Source of the DNA: Hyphomicrobiaceae bacterium
Lineage (GTDB): Bacteria > Pseudomonadota > Alphaproteobacteria > Rhizobiales > Hyphomicrobiaceae
Direction of reading: 5' to 3'
Assembly (NCBI GenBank): GCA_020442225.1
Contig: JAGRKR010000454.1
Coordinates: 1 to 6,234 of the forward strand
DNA: 6,234 nucleotides
The notes below the pieces were generated by a model. That model made no database searches, was not told where the DNA came from, and was given only the letters and a program-made list of their open reading frames with translations. Position 1 is the first letter of the stretch. The number at the start of each line of letters is the position of its first letter. The position numbers and the translations under genes were made by a program. Shown piece after piece: positions 5,713 to 6,234 of this stretch.

Positions 5713-6234
5713 GGCTCCTCTGAACCGGAGACGTTGTCGACGATGACGAGCACGTTCGCAGGATCGATGGCGAACCGCACCGACTCGCCGTTGGCAAGCT
5801 TCCTGTGGCCCGGGGTCAGCAGATTGACCTCGTGACCGGAGAGGGAAAGGCCGACCTGGGTGTGCGAGCCCAGGAAGCTCGTCGAAGTGACCTTTCCGTC
5901 CATGACATTGTCGCCTGTCTCATCGGTCCGGACAAGTCGTGCCATTTCCGGCCGGAAAGCGATCATCAGGGGCTCGTTCGAATCGCTTACGCGAGCGGCT
6001 TCCGCGCTCTTGAGGATGGGGCCGCCGGCGATGGCGACCTTGCTGGTGGCGGGCTCGCTCCGTGCACGGTCCAGGGGCAGCAGGTTCGTGCGGCCCAGGA
6101 ACTCGGCGGTGAAGCGGTTGCTCGGCCGCGTGTAGATGTCGGTGGGAGCGCCTTCCTGCTCGACCTTGCCCTGGTTCATGACGACGATGTGGTCGGAGAT
6201 GACCATGGCCTCGGTCTGGTCGTGCGTCACATAG
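5709..6234 (-). CDS. ABC transporter ATP-binding subunit (PotA/UgpC/MalK type), C-terminal part
   Basis: C-terminal 174 or so residues of the ATPase subunit of a binding-protein-dependent importer; the start, Walker A, Q-loop, signature and Walker B lie beyond the window edge. The visible part starts at the H-loop, YVTHDQTEAM, the switch-histidine motif of this family, followed by SDHIVVMNQGKVEQEGAPTD and the FLGRTNLL hinge. The remainder is a TOBE-type regulatory domain with IAFRPEMARL and TSTSFLGSHTQVGLSLSG, ending SGSEEP. The FLGRTNLL and RPE patterns fit the branch with polyamine, iron, 2-aminoethylphosphonate and sugar importers, and cannot choose among them. The true start is upstream: the GTG at 6230 encodes the Val of the H-loop and is not an initiation codon. 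The stop overlaps the hydrolase's translation-initiation region (1-bp gap), so the transporter and the catabolic genes are one operon. Permease and solute-binding genes probably lie upstream, outside the window. Confidence 0.93.
   Translation of the reverse strand, partial: YVTHDQTEAMVISDHIVVMNQGKVEQEGAPTDIYTRPSNRFTAEFLGRTNLLPLDRARSEPATSKVAIAGGPILKSAEAARVSDSNEPLMIAFRPEMARLVRTDETGDNVMDGKVTSTSFLGSHTQVGLSLSGHEVNLLTPGHRKLANGESVRFAIDPANVLVIVDNVSGSEEP
5715..5721 (-). promoter_or_regulatory. Ribosome binding site of the hydrolase gene
   Basis: AGAGGAG lies 7 bases before the ATG at 5707 and is embedded in the Ser-Glu-Glu codons at the end of the ABC ATPase gene. This fixes the hydrolase start and suggests translational coupling. 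Confidence 0.7.

Noticed and set aside
5708..5797. N-terminal extension of the hydrolase to 5797
   Set aside because: It overlaps the end of the ABC ATPase gene out of frame and reads as Ser/Arg/Pro-rich shadow; the ATG at 5707 has AGAGGAG at 7 bases.

Overview
The window reads as chromosomal DNA from a GC-rich proteobacterium. Strong G/C at third codon positions and the gene types suggest an alphaproteobacterium, perhaps Hyphomicrobiales, but this is inference; no rRNA or tRNA is present to anchor it. All six genes I can support lie on the minus strand, so transcription runs from high to low coordinates. The many long plus-strand open frames are antisense shadows. I see no mobile element, CRISPR array, tRNA or rRNA.

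In transcription order, positions 6234-3278 hold a tightly packed operon. It opens with the C-terminal end of an ABC-transporter ATPase of the PotA/UgpC/MalK type (cut by the window edge). Next come an isochorismatase-fold cysteine hydrolase that most resembles N-carbamoylsarcosine amidase, a 98-residue DUF4387 protein, and an AtuA (DUF1446) family protein. Gaps are 1, 23 and 1 bp and each start has a clear Shine-Dalgarno site. The layout suggests uptake of a small, probably nitrogen-containing substrate, hydrolysis of an amide or carbamoyl bond, and further conversion by an AtuA/DUF4387 pair of unknown chemistry. This is the most interesting part of the window.

An 81-bp gap (3197-3277) follows, with a perfect 7-bp hairpin that may end or attenuate the operon transcript. 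Positions 3196-2186 encode a two-domain class I methyltransferase of the RsmC/RlmG (rRNA guanine-N2) type, with NPTL where NPPF/NPPY is usual.

After another 86-bp gap, positions 2099-1 encode a membrane-anchored class A penicillin-binding protein (GT51 transglycosylase plus transpeptidase). It leaves the window just before the expected KTG motif. These last two genes are housekeeping-type (ribosome modification, cell wall) and have no evident link to the catabolic operon.
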